From contig NZ_JALHLP010000002.1 in NCBI RefSeq assembly GCF_022844465.1, positions 310,001-374,000 on the forward strand: a stretch of DNA of 64,000 bases, read 5' to 3'. The DNA is from Bradyrhizobium sp. GTDB taxonomy: Bacteria; Pseudomonadota; Alphaproteobacteria; Rhizobiales; Xanthobacteraceae. Position numbers and translations under genes: made by a program. The notes under the pieces are model-generated. The model did not search any database, had not been told where the DNA came from, and worked only from the letters and a program-made list of their open reading frames with translations. Each line of letters opens with the position of its first letter. Position 1 is the stretch's first letter. Of this stretch, positions 35,431 to 44,343 are shown piece after piece.

Positions 35431-36261
35431 CTAAGACTTCCGCGCGATAAGCTCGACCGGTGCGATGCGACCGTTGGTTATGTTCTGGGTCATATTTTGC
35501 ACCTTGTCCGGAGTGTTCCTGCCCATCAGGACATGAAGCCCAAGCGGCGGGGGACCACCTGCCGCCATGGTTCTGGCACGTAGTTGTTCAAAGAACTGCA
35601 GCGCAAAGTCGCGTCGGGTGTGTTCAGTAATCACAGCAAAACCGGCAGCTTCAAGCGCGCTGCGGTACTGTTCAGGTCTTGCCACGGCGCTTGACTCAGG
35701 CGTTGTCGCCCATGGCACAGGAAAAGTCAGCTCGCCGTCACCAGTTTTCATGACGTCGTAGATTCCGAAAAGCGAGCCCGGCCGCAACACGCGGCCCACC
35801 TCAAGGCAGAGCCCGGCCTTGTCTTCGATATTCATGCCGACATGCAGCATATAGGCGCCGTCAAAAGTGCCATCCGCAAACGGCATCGACAATGCGCTGC
35901 CCAGATGCAGCGAAATGCGGTCGGCGAGACCTACCCATTTGCAAATCTCCTGTCCGGTCTCGACGTATTCGGGGGTCAGGTCAATGCCATCGACACGGCA
36001 GCGGTACCGGCTAGCAACAAACCGCGCGGGTCCGCCAAGACCACATCCAACATCGAGAATATGCTTTTCGGGGGTGAGATAGAGTTGATCGAGAAAATGT
36101 TCGGAGGCCTGGCGGCCGCCGATATGAAACTCATCAACAGGAGCCAGATCATCGATGGTCACTGAATCGGTTGTCTTGCCAAGAGACTCGATCCCGCTGC
36201 GGATCGCCGCAGTCAATTTGCCATGCGTGTAGTGGGCAGAAATATCTTGCTGAGTCACCAT
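35431..36261 (-). CDS. Class I SAM-dependent methyltransferase
   Basis: A 276-residue methyltransferase with motif I as ILDVGCGLGGPARFVA and motif II/III regions in FDGAYMLHVGMNIEDK. The sequence resembles the UbiE/sarcosine-dimethylglycine methyltransferase group, but no substrate can be named. Its base composition is visibly lower in GC than the neighbours, with more A- and T-ending codons, which suggests later acquisition. The gene stands alone: the upstream Rieske gene is divergent and the downstream dioxygenase is convergent, 6 bases away. The ATG at 36261 begins the alignment with the family. Confidence 0.83.
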   Translation of the reverse strand: MVTQQDISAHYTHGKLTAAIRSGIESLGKTTDSVTIDDLAPVDEFHIGGRQASEHFLDQLYLTPEKHILDVGCGLGGPARFVASRYRCRVDGIDLTPEYVETGQEICKWVGLADRISLHLGSALSMPFADGTFDGAYMLHVGMNIEDKAGLCLEVGRVLRPGSLFGIYDVMKTGDGELTFPVPWATTPESSAVARPEQYRSALEAAGFAVITEHTRRDFALQFFEQLRARTMAAGGPPPLGLHVLMGRNTPDKVQNMTQNITNGRIAPVELIARKS

Positions 36262-36448
36262 TCAGGAGTTTCTCGGGCGTAAGGTTGCCCCGCAGGCTAA
36301 CTCAGCAGCGTTCTGTCGTCTATAGTTCAACGCCGACGTGACAGGGATGCTCCCCGCGAGGCGGGCAACCGAGGTAGCCAACCGTTGACGCCTCGCTCCG
36401 CCTGCGCCAAGCTTGCGCAAAAGCAAAATAAGACTCCGAGGACGCCGC

Positions 36449-37789
36449 ATGCTCCGCGCCGAAGACAACAAATTCCTGACCGAGAGCGGGGCCGGCACCG
36501 GCATGGGCGATTTGCTGCGCCGGTTCTGGATGCCGGTGCTGCTGTCGAAGGAATTGCCGGAGGCCGACGGGCCGCCGAAAAAGATCGTCGTCATGGGCGA
36601 GGAGCTGCTGGCCTTCCGCGACAGCCGCGGCGTGGTCGGCGTCATCGACCAGTACTGCCCGCACCGCGGCGCCAATCTCTGGCTCGGGCGGAACGAGGAG
36701 TGCGGAATCCGCTGCGTCTATCACGGCTGGAAGTTCGACACCTCGGGCGCCTGCGTCGACATGCCGACCTCCTATCCCGATCTCAACGCCAAGGACCTGA
36801 TCCGCATCAAGTCCTATCCGGTGCGCGAATGGGGCGACATGATCTGGGCCTATATGGGCCCGGCCGATCAGGTGCCTGAATTGCCCGATCTGGAAATGGC
36901 GCTGGTGCCGGAATCGCACCGCTACGTCACCAAGAAGTGGCAGGACTGCAACTGGGTGCAGGCGCTGGAAGGCTCGATCGACACCGCGCATTTCACCTTC
37001 GCGCATCTTTCCTTTGAAAAGGAAGAGAACGAGATCCTCGACATCAAGAAGCATTTCGTCAATCCGCTGACGCGGGTCGCGACCGATCACATGCGATGGA
37101 TCGCCGAGGATCCGCGGCCCGTCATCAAGGTCAGCCCGCATGAGGCGGGGCTCGTGGTCGCCGGCGGACGGCTCACCGGAACCGACAACATCTATTGGCG
37201 CATCGCCCAGTTCCTGATGCCGGTCCACGCCTATGCGCCGAGCTCGATGCCGGGCGAGAACATTTTCGGCCAGAGCTTCATTCCGGTCACCGATACCAGC
37301 TGCTGGATCTACACTTACGCCTGGAATCCGGAACGGCCGCTGACGCAGGCCGAGCGCGACGGCTACGACCGCGGCAACGGCGTGATGTCGGAAGTCGACG
37401 AGAATTACATTCCACTGCGCAACAAGGCGAACGACTATCTGATCGACCGCAAGCTGCAGAAAACCAGCAGCTACACCGGCATCAAGGGCGTGTCCGAGCA
37501 GGACGCCGCCGTACAGGACAGCCAGGGCCTGATCGCCGATCGCACCCGCGAGCATCTCGGCCCGACCGATCTCGGCATCATGCATTTCCGCAAGCTGATG
37601 CTGGATGCGGCCCGCGCGCTGCAGCAGGGCGAGGCGCCGGTGCACCTGAAGCATCAGGACCGCTACGCGGTGAGGTCAGGTGCCTGTGTCACCAGCAAGG
37701 CCAAGGATCTGACCGCGGTCATGATCGAGCGGTTCGGCGATCCCGCCGGCTTTGCCGGGCGGCCGGGCCGCAGCGTCGCGGCGGAGTGA
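36449..37789 (+). CDS. Rieske aromatic ring-hydroxylating oxygenase, alpha subunit
   Basis: A 446-residue oxygenase of the phthalate dioxygenase-like (alpha-only) class. The Rieske [2Fe-2S] ligands are CPH in QYCPHRGANLW and CxxH in CVYHGWKFD. The mononuclear iron site is DTAHFTFAH (DxxHxxxxH). These enzymes take electrons from a separate reductase and hydroxylate or demethylate an aromatic acid. No reductase or ferredoxin gene is next to it. The ATG at 36449 has GAGGA 8 bases upstream and is preferred to the open frame from 36413. It converges with the antiporter gene, 15 bases between stops. Confidence 0.88.
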   Translation: MLRAEDNKFLTESGAGTGMGDLLRRFWMPVLLSKELPEADGPPKKIVVMGEELLAFRDSRGVVGVIDQYCPHRGANLWLGRNEECGIRCVYHGWKFDTSGACVDMPTSYPDLNAKDLIRIKSYPVREWGDMIWAYMGPADQVPELPDLEMALVPESHRYVTKKWQDCNWVQALEGSIDTAHFTFAHLSFEKEENEILDIKKHFVNPLTRVATDHMRWIAEDPRPVIKVSPHEAGLVVAGGRLTGTDNIYWRIAQFLMPVHAYAPSSMPGENIFGQSFIPVTDTSCWIYTYAWNPERPLTQAERDGYDRGNGVMSEVDENYIPLRNKANDYLIDRKLQKTSSYTGIKGVSEQDAAVQDSQGLIADRTREHLGPTDLGIMHFRKLMLDAARALQQGEAPVHLKHQDRYAVRSGACVTSKAKDLTAVMIERFGDPAGFAGRPGRSVAAE

Positions 37790-37804
37790 GCCCGGCGCTC
37801 CCGC

Positions 37805-39412
37805 CTACAATGGCATAGTCCGGTACTCCCGATTGCTCAGGATGGCTTCCTCAAGGTCGAGGTCGCGCTCGATCCGCCGCCGCGTCTCGTCGGTGATCTT
37901 GCCGTCGCGCAACAGCGCGTGGATGAACTTCCGCTCCGCTCCGATCAATTCGCGGGTCAGCCGGGTTCCGCTCGCCGAGATTTCGTGCCCCGCCGGATCG
38001 AGCGAACCGGGAAGCTGACCGGTGCGGATCTCGTGCCGTTGGCGCAGCAGCTTGACGACTTCGTCGGAGAGTTGGCGGTCATCGGTGATGGCGTCGAGCG
38101 ACTTCAGGGCCGCATCCAGCGCTTCGCGCCGCGCCGCGATCTCCGCCTCGTGTTCGGCGACGTATTCGTTGCGACCTTCGCCGGCCAGGCCGAGCCAGCG
38201 CACCACGGCAGGCAATCCAAGCCCCAGTCCGACCAGCGTGATGAAGATGACGCCGAAGGCGACGAACAGGATCATGTCGCGGTACGGAAAAGCTTCGCCG
38301 CCCGGCAGCGTCAACGGCAATGCCAGCGCCGCGGCCAGCGACACCGCGCCGCGTACGCCGGTGAAGGCGACCACGAATGTAATACGCCAGGAAGGCGCCG
38401 GATCGCGCTCCCGCACCCGCTTGCTGATCAGCCGCGGCAGATAGGTTGCGGGATAGACCCAGGCAAAGCGCGCGACGATGATGACGACGGCGACCAGTCC
38501 GGTAGCGAAAATAATTTCCTGGATCGGAAATGCCTTGGATTTTTCAAACAGCAGCCGTAGCTGGGATCCCGTCAGCAGGAACAACAGGCCTTCGACCAGA
38601 AAGATCACAAGGTCCCAGAAGAAGATTCCCTGCAGCCGGGTCGCCGCCGAGATCAGCAGCGGCCCGTTCCAGCCGATATAGAGCCCGCAGGCGACGGTTG
38701 CGATCACGCCCGAGCCACCGAGATGCTCGGGAATCCAGAAGGCGAAGTACGGGGTGAGCAGCGACAGCGTGATCTCGATCTGCGGGTCGCGCGTACGATG
38801 CCGGGCACGCAGGGAGAGCCAGCCGACGGCTACGCCGAACAGCAATTCGCCGACCACGATGACCGCGAAGGTCCCGGTGGCCTTCGGCAGCGAGAACAGT
38901 CCGGTTGAAATTGCCGCCACTGCAAACCGGTAGAGGATCAACGCGGTGGCGTCGTTGACGAGGCCCTCGCCCTCGAGCACCACGAGGATGCGGCGCGGCA
39001 TGCCCAGCTTCCGGGCGATTGCCAGCGGCGCCACGACATCCGGCGGCGCGACGATGGCCCCCAGCAGGAAGCCCACCCCCCAGGGCAGACCGATCAGATA
39101 ATGTGTCGCGGTGGCGACCGCAAACGCGGTGAAGATCACGCAGCCGACCGACAGCAGGATGATCGGCCGCAGGTTGAATTTGAATTCGCGCCAGCTCATG
39201 GCGACGCTGGCCGAATAGATCAGCGGCGGCAACACCACCAGCAGCACCAGGTCCGGCGGCAATTCCAGGGTCGGCATCCCTGGCACGAAGGCCAGCCCGA
39301 TGCCGGTCAGCAGCAGCAGGATCGCCGGTGCGAGGTCGATCCGCCGCGCCAGCAGCGTGGCGCCGGCCAGCACCGCCAGCAGGATCAGAAAGATCTGGAA
39401 CTGGGCTTCCAC
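37805..39412 (-). CDS. Na+/H+ antiporter, CPA1 family
   Basis: A 535-residue cation/proton antiporter. About twelve membrane helices cover residues 1-420. The transport-site region is visible as GAIVAPPDVVAPLAIARKLG (acidic residue in the helix 5 position) and LEGEGLVNDATALILYR. A C-terminal cytoplasmic part of about 110 residues is rich in charged helices. It would exchange Na+ or K+ for protons in pH and salt homeostasis. The start is GTG at 39412 with GGGGA a few bases before it. The neighbour upstream on the same strand is an NTF2-like gene. Confidence 0.9.
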   Translation of the reverse strand: MEAQFQIFLILLAVLAGATLLARRIDLAPAILLLLTGIGLAFVPGMPTLELPPDLVLLVVLPPLIYSASVAMSWREFKFNLRPIILLSVGCVIFTAFAVATATHYLIGLPWGVGFLLGAIVAPPDVVAPLAIARKLGMPRRILVVLEGEGLVNDATALILYRFAVAAISTGLFSLPKATGTFAVIVVGELLFGVAVGWLSLRARHRTRDPQIEITLSLLTPYFAFWIPEHLGGSGVIATVACGLYIGWNGPLLISAATRLQGIFFWDLVIFLVEGLLFLLTGSQLRLLFEKSKAFPIQEIIFATGLVAVVIIVARFAWVYPATYLPRLISKRVRERDPAPSWRITFVVAFTGVRGAVSLAAALALPLTLPGGEAFPYRDMILFVAFGVIFITLVGLGLGLPAVVRWLGLAGEGRNEYVAEHEAEIAARREALDAALKSLDAITDDRQLSDEVVKLLRQRHEIRTGQLPGSLDPAGHEISASGTRLTRELIGAERKFIHALLRDGKITDETRRRIERDLDLEEAILSNREYRTMPL

Positions 39413-39476
39413 GGTGTCCCCGTATCGTGTCGGGCCAGTTTGCCCGCGTGAACGGGGCCGTCAATGCCGCATCAGG

Positions 39477-39851
39477 CTACTCCCGCAGGTCGTAGCGGTA
39501 GGATTTCGAGACGATTTTCCAGCCGTCGCTGAGCTTCATCGCCACCAGATAGTCGGTGAAATAGCGCGGCGGCAGCTGGCAGCGCACCTTGATGAAGGCC
39601 GTGGATTCGTCGGAGCGGTCGATCGTGACGATGAAATCCTCGCGCGGCTTGCCTTCCGCCTTGGCGGATGGCCGCTTGCGCACCCGATCGAGCCAGTCCG
39701 GCACGCTCAGCACCTGCAGCGCGCCCTTTTCCACCCAGCGCAGGTCAGCGGTCGGGTCGAACACCGCGCCGAGCTTGTCGGCGTCACCCTCATACAGGCC
39801 ATCGAAGTAATTCTTGACCACGGCTTCCACGGTCGATCGGTCATGGCTCAC
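39477..39851 (-). CDS. NTF2-like (putative lumazine-binding family) protein
   Basis: A 124-residue single-domain protein with the NTF2/SnoaL-like cone fold. The family pattern is seen in TVEAVVKNYFDGLYEGDADK, a central VFDPTADLRWV and a terminal VAMKLSDGWKIVSKSYRYD. Such proteins bind small hydrophobic molecules, and this subfamily is listed as putative lumazine-binding without a proven reaction. The start GTG at 39851 follows GGGAGGA; a longer frame to 39920 would place coding sequence across this ribosome site. It may be co-transcribed with the antiporter gene 65 bases downstream. Confidence 0.8.
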   Translation of the reverse strand: MSHDRSTVEAVVKNYFDGLYEGDADKLGAVFDPTADLRWVEKGALQVLSVPDWLDRVRKRPSAKAEGKPREDFIVTIDRSDESTAFIKVRCQLPPRYFTDYLVAMKLSDGWKIVSKSYRYDLRE

Positions 39852-40205
39852 GGCAGGTCCTCCCGGCGAGAAGAGATTGGTTCGATGCAGATTAAGCCAC
39901 GGACTGCCTGATTGCGCCATGGGCTGCTGGTGATCGATGAGGGGGCGACGAGGCGGCGGCCGGCCGCGTTACGCCGCTTGGGATGCCGGCCGCTCCGCGA
40001 GGTACAGATCATGGTTAACCCGGCGTAAATCGTGACCGGGCATGGCTGAACCGGTGCGGCGCCGGTTCTGACCAAGGATCGAGGCCAGGGACAAAGCAAC
40101 GGTGCGATCAACGGCGACGTGGTTCGTGACCTGCCTCACAAAGCCCGGCCGCGGCTTCTGGTAGTCAGGCTGGTGTGATAGAAAGCGCGAGGCCTGGGAA
40201 ACGTC
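39852..40205. other. Intergenic region (354 bases), no gene supported
   Basis: It separates the minus-strand NTF2-like gene from the plus-strand caspase-like gene. The only clear structure is a hairpin at 40048-40068, GAACCGG and CCGGTTC around a 7-base loop, about 140 bases before the caspase-like start. Short open frames here show no codon bias. The region should contain both divergent promoters, but I cannot point to convincing -35/-10 boxes. Confidence 0.4.
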
Positions 40206-41954
40206 ATGATGAAATCTGCATCGCTGAGACTGTTCCGATTGGCCCTGGCGGCCGCGGCCTCGCTGCTGGCCTGCGCCCCGGCCTTTGCCGAGAAGCGCGT
40301 GGCGCTGGTGCTGGGCAATTCCGCCTACCAGAACGTCGCGCCGCTCGCCAATCCCGGTAACGACAGCGCCAGGATCGCGGCGACGCTGAAGGAGGCCGGC
40401 TTCGATATCGTCGATTCCCGCCGCGATCTGCCGGCGGCCGAGACAAGGCGCGCGCTACGCGACTTCGCCGACCAGGCGCGCAATGCCGACATCGCCGTGG
40501 TCTATTATGCCGGCCACGGCATCGAGGTCGATGGCGCCAACTACCTGATTCCGGTCGATGCGCGGCTGGAGCGCGACACCGACATCTACGACGAAGCCTT
40601 CTCGCTCGACCGCATCCTGCTCGCGATCGAGCCGGCCAAGAAATTGCGCCTGGTGATCCTCGACGCCTGCCGGGACAATCCGTTTGCCAGGACCATGAAG
40701 CGGACCGTGGCCACCCGCGCGATCGGGCAAGGCCTCGCCAAGATCGAGCCGACCAGCCCGAACGTCCTGATCGCCTATTCGGCCAAGGCTGGTTCGACCG
40801 CCGCCGACGGCGACGGCAAGCACAGCCCGTTCACGGCGGCACTGGCCCAGCACCTGACCAAGCCCGGCCTCGATGTGCGCCGCGCCTTCGGCTTCGTGCG
40901 CGACGAAGTGCTGAAGACCACCGGTAACCGGCAGGAGCCCTTTGTGTACGGTTCGCTCGGCGGCGAAGACGTGCCGCTGGTGCCCGCTCCCCGGGCGGTG
41001 CCCGCGGTGGCGGCTTCCTCGCCGGCGTTGAGCCCACAGGCCGAAGCCCGCCGCGACTACGAACTGGCGTTGCAGGTCGGCAACAAGAGCGCGCTCAACG
41101 CGTTCCTGGTGCAGAACCCCGACGGCTTCTACGCCAGCCTGGCCAAGCTCCAGCTCGACAAGATCCTTGCCGAAGAAGCCCGCATCGCTGCGACCGAGAA
41201 GGCGCGGCAGGCCGAACAGGAGCGTGCGCGCCTTGCCGCCGAGGGCGCCCAGAAGGGCCAGCAGGTCAAGGCCGAGGCCGACGCGAAGGCGGCCGAGCAG
41301 GCGCGGCTTGCGGCTGAGAAGGCCAAGCAGGTCGCGCAGGACCAGGCGGCTGCGGGCGAACAGAAGCGCGCGGCCGCCGAAAGCGCTGCCGGAGACAAGC
41401 CGGTGAACCTTGCCGCCCTCGATGCCGGCCCGCCACAGGCCGACGTCACCAAGTCGGTGCAGGCCGAACTGCGCCGCGTCGGATGTCTCACCGCTGCCGC
41501 CGATGGCAGTTGGAACGCGGCCTCGCAGCGTTCGCTGACGCTGTTCAACCGCTACGCCGGAACCAGGCTCGACGCCAAGGTCGCCAGCATCGATGCGCTT
41601 GATGCGATCAAGCTGAAGACGTCGCGGGTCTGCCCGGTGGTCTGCGAGCATGGCTTCAAGGCCGATGGCGAGCGCTGCACCAGGATCAGCTGCGCCGCGG
41701 GCTCGTTCCTCAACGACGACAATGAATGCGAGAAGCGCCGCGCCGGCAAGCCGGTGGCCAAGCGCGACCGGCCGGAATCACGGCGCGCTAGCGAAGCAAT
41801 GCGCGTTCCGGAATCAACACAGCGGGTTTATATCACGCGTTCTCAAACACCTGGTGGTCCAGGAATTGGGTCTAACGGCCGGCCGCTCACTGGCCAGGAC
41901 CGTGCGACGGGTTGTCACTCCTACGGGGCCATCATGTCGGGCGTGTGCCCGTAG
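40206..41954 (+). CDS. Exported caspase-like (orthocaspase, C14) protein
   Basis: A 582-residue protein with an N-terminal signal (residues 1-28, cut after APAFA); LLAC within it also fits a lipobox, so a lipoprotein is possible. Residues 29-255 form a caspase-like domain with the catalytic dyad H104 (VVYYAGHGIEVDG) and C155 (VILDACRDNPF). A low-complexity region rich in A, E, K and Q (about 265-400) is predicted to be helical or coiled coil. Residues 415-475 (VQAELRRVGCLTAAADGSWN) look like a peptidoglycan-binding-like helical unit. A cysteine-rich segment (VCPVVCEHGF...CTRISC) and a short tail with lower GC follow. Bacterial members cleave after Arg or Lys where studied; the target here is unknown. 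Confidence 0.87.
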   Translation: MMKSASLRLFRLALAAAASLLACAPAFAEKRVALVLGNSAYQNVAPLANPGNDSARIAATLKEAGFDIVDSRRDLPAAETRRALRDFADQARNADIAVVYYAGHGIEVDGANYLIPVDARLERDTDIYDEAFSLDRILLAIEPAKKLRLVILDACRDNPFARTMKRTVATRAIGQGLAKIEPTSPNVLIAYSAKAGSTAADGDGKHSPFTAALAQHLTKPGLDVRRAFGFVRDEVLKTTGNRQEPFVYGSLGGEDVPLVPAPRAVPAVAASSPALSPQAEARRDYELALQVGNKSALNAFLVQNPDGFYASLAKLQLDKILAEEARIAATEKARQAEQERARLAAEGAQKGQQVKAEADAKAAEQARLAAEKAKQVAQDQAAAGEQKRAAAESAAGDKPVNLAALDAGPPQADVTKSVQAELRRVGCLTAAADGSWNAASQRSLTLFNRYAGTRLDAKVASIDALDAIKLKTSRVCPVVCEHGFKADGERCTRISCAAGSFLNDDNECEKRRAGKPVAKRDRPESRRASEAMRVPESTQRVYITRSQTPGGPGIGSNGRPLTGQDRATGCHSYGAIMSGVCP

Positions 41955-42008
41955 CGTAGGGCCGGCGAGCCGGCGTGCTTCCTGCGCGCCGTCTGCCGCC
42001 ACTTGACG

Positions 42009-42923
42009 TCAGTTCTTGCGCTCCGCGACGAAGCGCGCGGTCGCCCGCAACACGTCGCCCTTGGCGCCGAACCCCGATAATGCTGAATCCGCCCGCGCCA
42101 GCAGGTCGCGCACGCGCTGCCTGGCGCCCTCGACGCCGAGCTGGGTAACGAAAGTGGTCTTGCCGAGTGCGGCGTCCTGGCCGGTCTGCTTGCCCAGCGC
42201 AGCGGCGTCGCCTTCGACGTCGAGCAGGTCGTCGGCGATCTGGAAGGCCTCGCCGAGCGCGCGGCCGTAATCGTCGAGCGCCTGATACTGCGCCGGCGTG
42301 GACTGCCCGAGGATGGCGCCGGCAATGCAGCCATAGCGCAACAGCGCGCCGGTCTTCATCTGCTGCAGCCGCGCCACGTCGACCGGCTCGCGGTCGCCGA
42401 ACCGGCCTTCGCCGGCGAGGTCCAGCATCTGGCCGCCGACCATGCCGCCGATGCCCGAAGCGCGCGCCAGCGCGCGCGTCAGCCGCAGGCGCACATTGGC
42501 GTCGCTGTGGATCTCGTCACGGGTGACGATGTCGAACGCCAGCGTCAGCAACCCGTCGCCGGCCAGGATGGCGGTGGCGTCGTCGGTCTTCTTGTGCAGC
42601 GTGGGCCGGCCGCGACGCAGATCGCTGTTGTCCATCGCCGGCAGGTCGTCATGGATCAAGGAATAGCAATGGATGCATTCAAGGGCGGCACCGACCAGCA
42701 GGCCCGCCGCGCGCGGCACACCGAACACGGCCGAGCTTTCGACCACCAGAAAAGGGCGCAGCCGCTTGCCGCCGTTGAGGCTCGAATAACGCATGGCGTC
42801 CATCAGCCGCTTCGGCCGGGCGATCTCGTCGGGCAACAGCGTGTCCGACAGCAGCTTCGCCAGCAGCGCCTCGGTATCCTCGGCGGTCTGGTCCAGTCGT
42901 TTGGCAAAGTCGGCGGTCGTCAT
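42009..42923 (-). CDS. ispA: Polyprenyl (farnesyl/geranylgeranyl) diphosphate synthase
   Basis: A 304-residue trans-prenyltransferase that adds isopentenyl diphosphate to allylic diphosphates. The first aspartate-rich motif is HDDLPAMDNSDLRRG (DDxxxxD form with its two-residue insert, typical of bacterial FPP synthases), and the second is FQIADDLLDVEGD. A GGKRLRPFLVVES stretch binds isopentenyl diphosphate. The frame reaches 42956, but the ATG at 42923 is the usual start. It is convergent with the caspase-like gene and probably supplies FPP for ubiquinone and undecaprenyl phosphate synthesis. Confidence 0.9.
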   Translation of the reverse strand: MTTADFAKRLDQTAEDTEALLAKLLSDTLLPDEIARPKRLMDAMRYSSLNGGKRLRPFLVVESSAVFGVPRAAGLLVGAALECIHCYSLIHDDLPAMDNSDLRRGRPTLHKKTDDATAILAGDGLLTLAFDIVTRDEIHSDANVRLRLTRALARASGIGGMVGGQMLDLAGEGRFGDREPVDVARLQQMKTGALLRYGCIAGAILGQSTPAQYQALDDYGRALGEAFQIADDLLDVEGDAAALGKQTGQDAALGKTTFVTQLGVEGARQRVRDLLARADSALSGFGAKGDVLRATARFVAERKN

Positions 42924-43076
42924 CAACAATGGCTCCGGGTCAATTCGGCCGGACAATCGTTGATGCCGCGGGCTTCGTCAATTCCATGACCGCGTTCACG
43001 ACGCCCAAAAAGCGCTGGAAAAGCAGCGAAAGATCATGGGAGATGTCATGGGCATAAAGCCTGTTCGCAGGCCTTG

Positions 43077-43787
43077 ATGCCGGCGTGGGCAGAACCGAAA
43101 GCCTTCAATTTGCGCATCGTTCGAATCTTGGGACTGATCCTGCTGGCGGTGCTGTTGCTGCCTTATGTCGTGACGCCGTTCTACCGAATCGGCCAACCGG
43201 TTTCGGCGTTGATGACCTGGCGCTGGCTCACGGCGGCGCCGGTGTCGCGTCAATGGATCGAGTTCGGAGCGATTTCGCCCTACCTGCCGCGCTCGGTGGT
43301 GGCGTCCGAGGACGCCAAATTCTGCAGCCATCGCGGCATCGATTGGGATGCGCTGCAGGAGGCGATGGACGACGCCGAAGACGGCGAAGTCGCCCGCGGC
43401 GGTTCGACCATCACCCAGCAGGTGGCCAAGAATCTGTTCCTGTGGCCGGGCCGCAGCGTGGTCCGCAAGGCGCTGGAACTGCCGCTGGCGATGTGGATCG
43501 ATCTGGTGCTGCCCAAGCAGCGGATCCTGGAGATTTATCTCAACATTGCCGAACTCGGTCCGTCCGGGCAATTCGGGGCGGAAGCGGGATCGCTCCACGC
43601 GTTCGGCCGTTCGGCCGCGACGCTTTCCGCGCGCGAAGCCGCCTTGCTCGCAGCGATCCTGCCCAATCCGATCAAGCGCAGTGCCCGCAACCCCAGTCCC
43701 GGTGTGCGCCGTCTGGCCGGAACATACCTGGCGCGGGCCAATACGGCGGCCCTGCAACGCTGCTGGCACGAGAATCGACCGTTTTGA
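43077..43787 (+). CDS. mtgA: Monofunctional biosynthetic peptidoglycan transglycosylase
   Basis: A 236-residue GT51 enzyme that polymerises lipid II into glycan strands without cross-linking. One membrane anchor lies at residues 14-34 ([20 protein letters not shown]). The active site has the catalytic glutamate in [16 protein letters not shown] and the [15 protein letters not shown] motif, and the second glutamate is in [17 protein letters not shown]. The ATG at 43077 follows an in-frame stop closely, so no longer form is possible. It is divergent from ispA and precedes a repeat and rpmF. Confidence 0.93.
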   Translation: MPAWAEPKAFNLRIVRILGLILLAVLLLPYVVTPFYRIGQPVSALMTWRWLTAAPVSRQWIEFGAISPYLPRSVVASEDAKFCSHRGIDWDALQEAMDDAEDGEVARGGSTITQQVAKNLFLWPGRSVVRKALELPLAMWIDLVLPKQRILEIYLNIAELGPSGQFGAEAGSLHAFGRSAATLSAREAALLAAILPNPIKRSARNPSPGVRRLAGTYLARANTAALQRCWHENRPF

Positions 43788-43848
43788 GCCATTTATGGCC
43801 CGGCAATCCGGCCAAAGCTCTTCCGCTTCGTAGGGATCAAGCGGCACG

Positions 43849-43915
43849 CTAGATTCTTGATTTGGCGCGTTTTCCTGGCGCGAAACCGGCCTCGCTTGGC
43901 GGGAAAACGCTCTAG
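43849..43915. repeat. Dispersed palindromic repeat upstream of rpmF
   Basis: CTAG ends at 43849 and 43912 enclose inverted arms GCGTTTTCC (43867-43875) and GGAAAACGC (43902-43910), with GGCGCGAAACCGG between them. This fits a dispersed element I recall as frequent in Bradyrhizobiaceae genomes (CTAGAGCGTTTTC...GAAAACGC). It lies 110 bases before rpmF. Confidence 0.6.
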
Positions 43916-44026
43916 CTTTACGCCATCCCATCCTCTATATACGCGGCCTTATCGGCATCGCAGCGCGCCTGACGCAGCGTTTCCGTTCCCGGACGATGCC
44001 CCCGACAACACCCTTAGAGGACCGTT

Positions 44027-44209
44027 ATGGCCGTTCCCAGAAGAAAAACATCGCCCTCGCGGCGTGGCATGCGCCGATCGGCGGACGCGCTGAAGAAGCC
44101 GACCTATGCCGAGGACAAGGATTCCGGCGAACTGCGCCGGCCGCACCACCTCGACCTGAAGACCGGCATGTACAAGGGCCGACAGGTCCTGAAGAAAAAG
44201 GAATCCTGA
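44027..44209 (+). CDS. rpmF: 50S ribosomal protein L32
   Basis: A 60-residue ribosomal protein, basic throughout. The alphaproteobacterial form is recognised by [20 protein letters not shown] and the [19 protein letters not shown] end. It lacks the zinc-binding CxxC pairs found in some L32 proteins, which is normal for this group. An AGAGG ribosome site lies 6 bases before the ATG. The gene stands alone here; in many bacteria it is next to plsX and fabH, which are not present. Confidence 0.96.
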   Translation: MAVPRRKTSPSRRGMRRSADALKKPTYAEDKDSGELRRPHHLDLKTGMYKGRQVLKKKES

Positions 44210-44343
44210 CCAGGACGGAAGTGGGGCCCCGCGATCGGCGGCGCCCTGCCTGAGGTTGGCCAACCAGTGGGCCAGCACAGCTCCCGGCGGAGAAGCGATG
44301 CTTCGCCCGGAATGTTCCAGTTCACCAACAAGGCGCCGATGCC

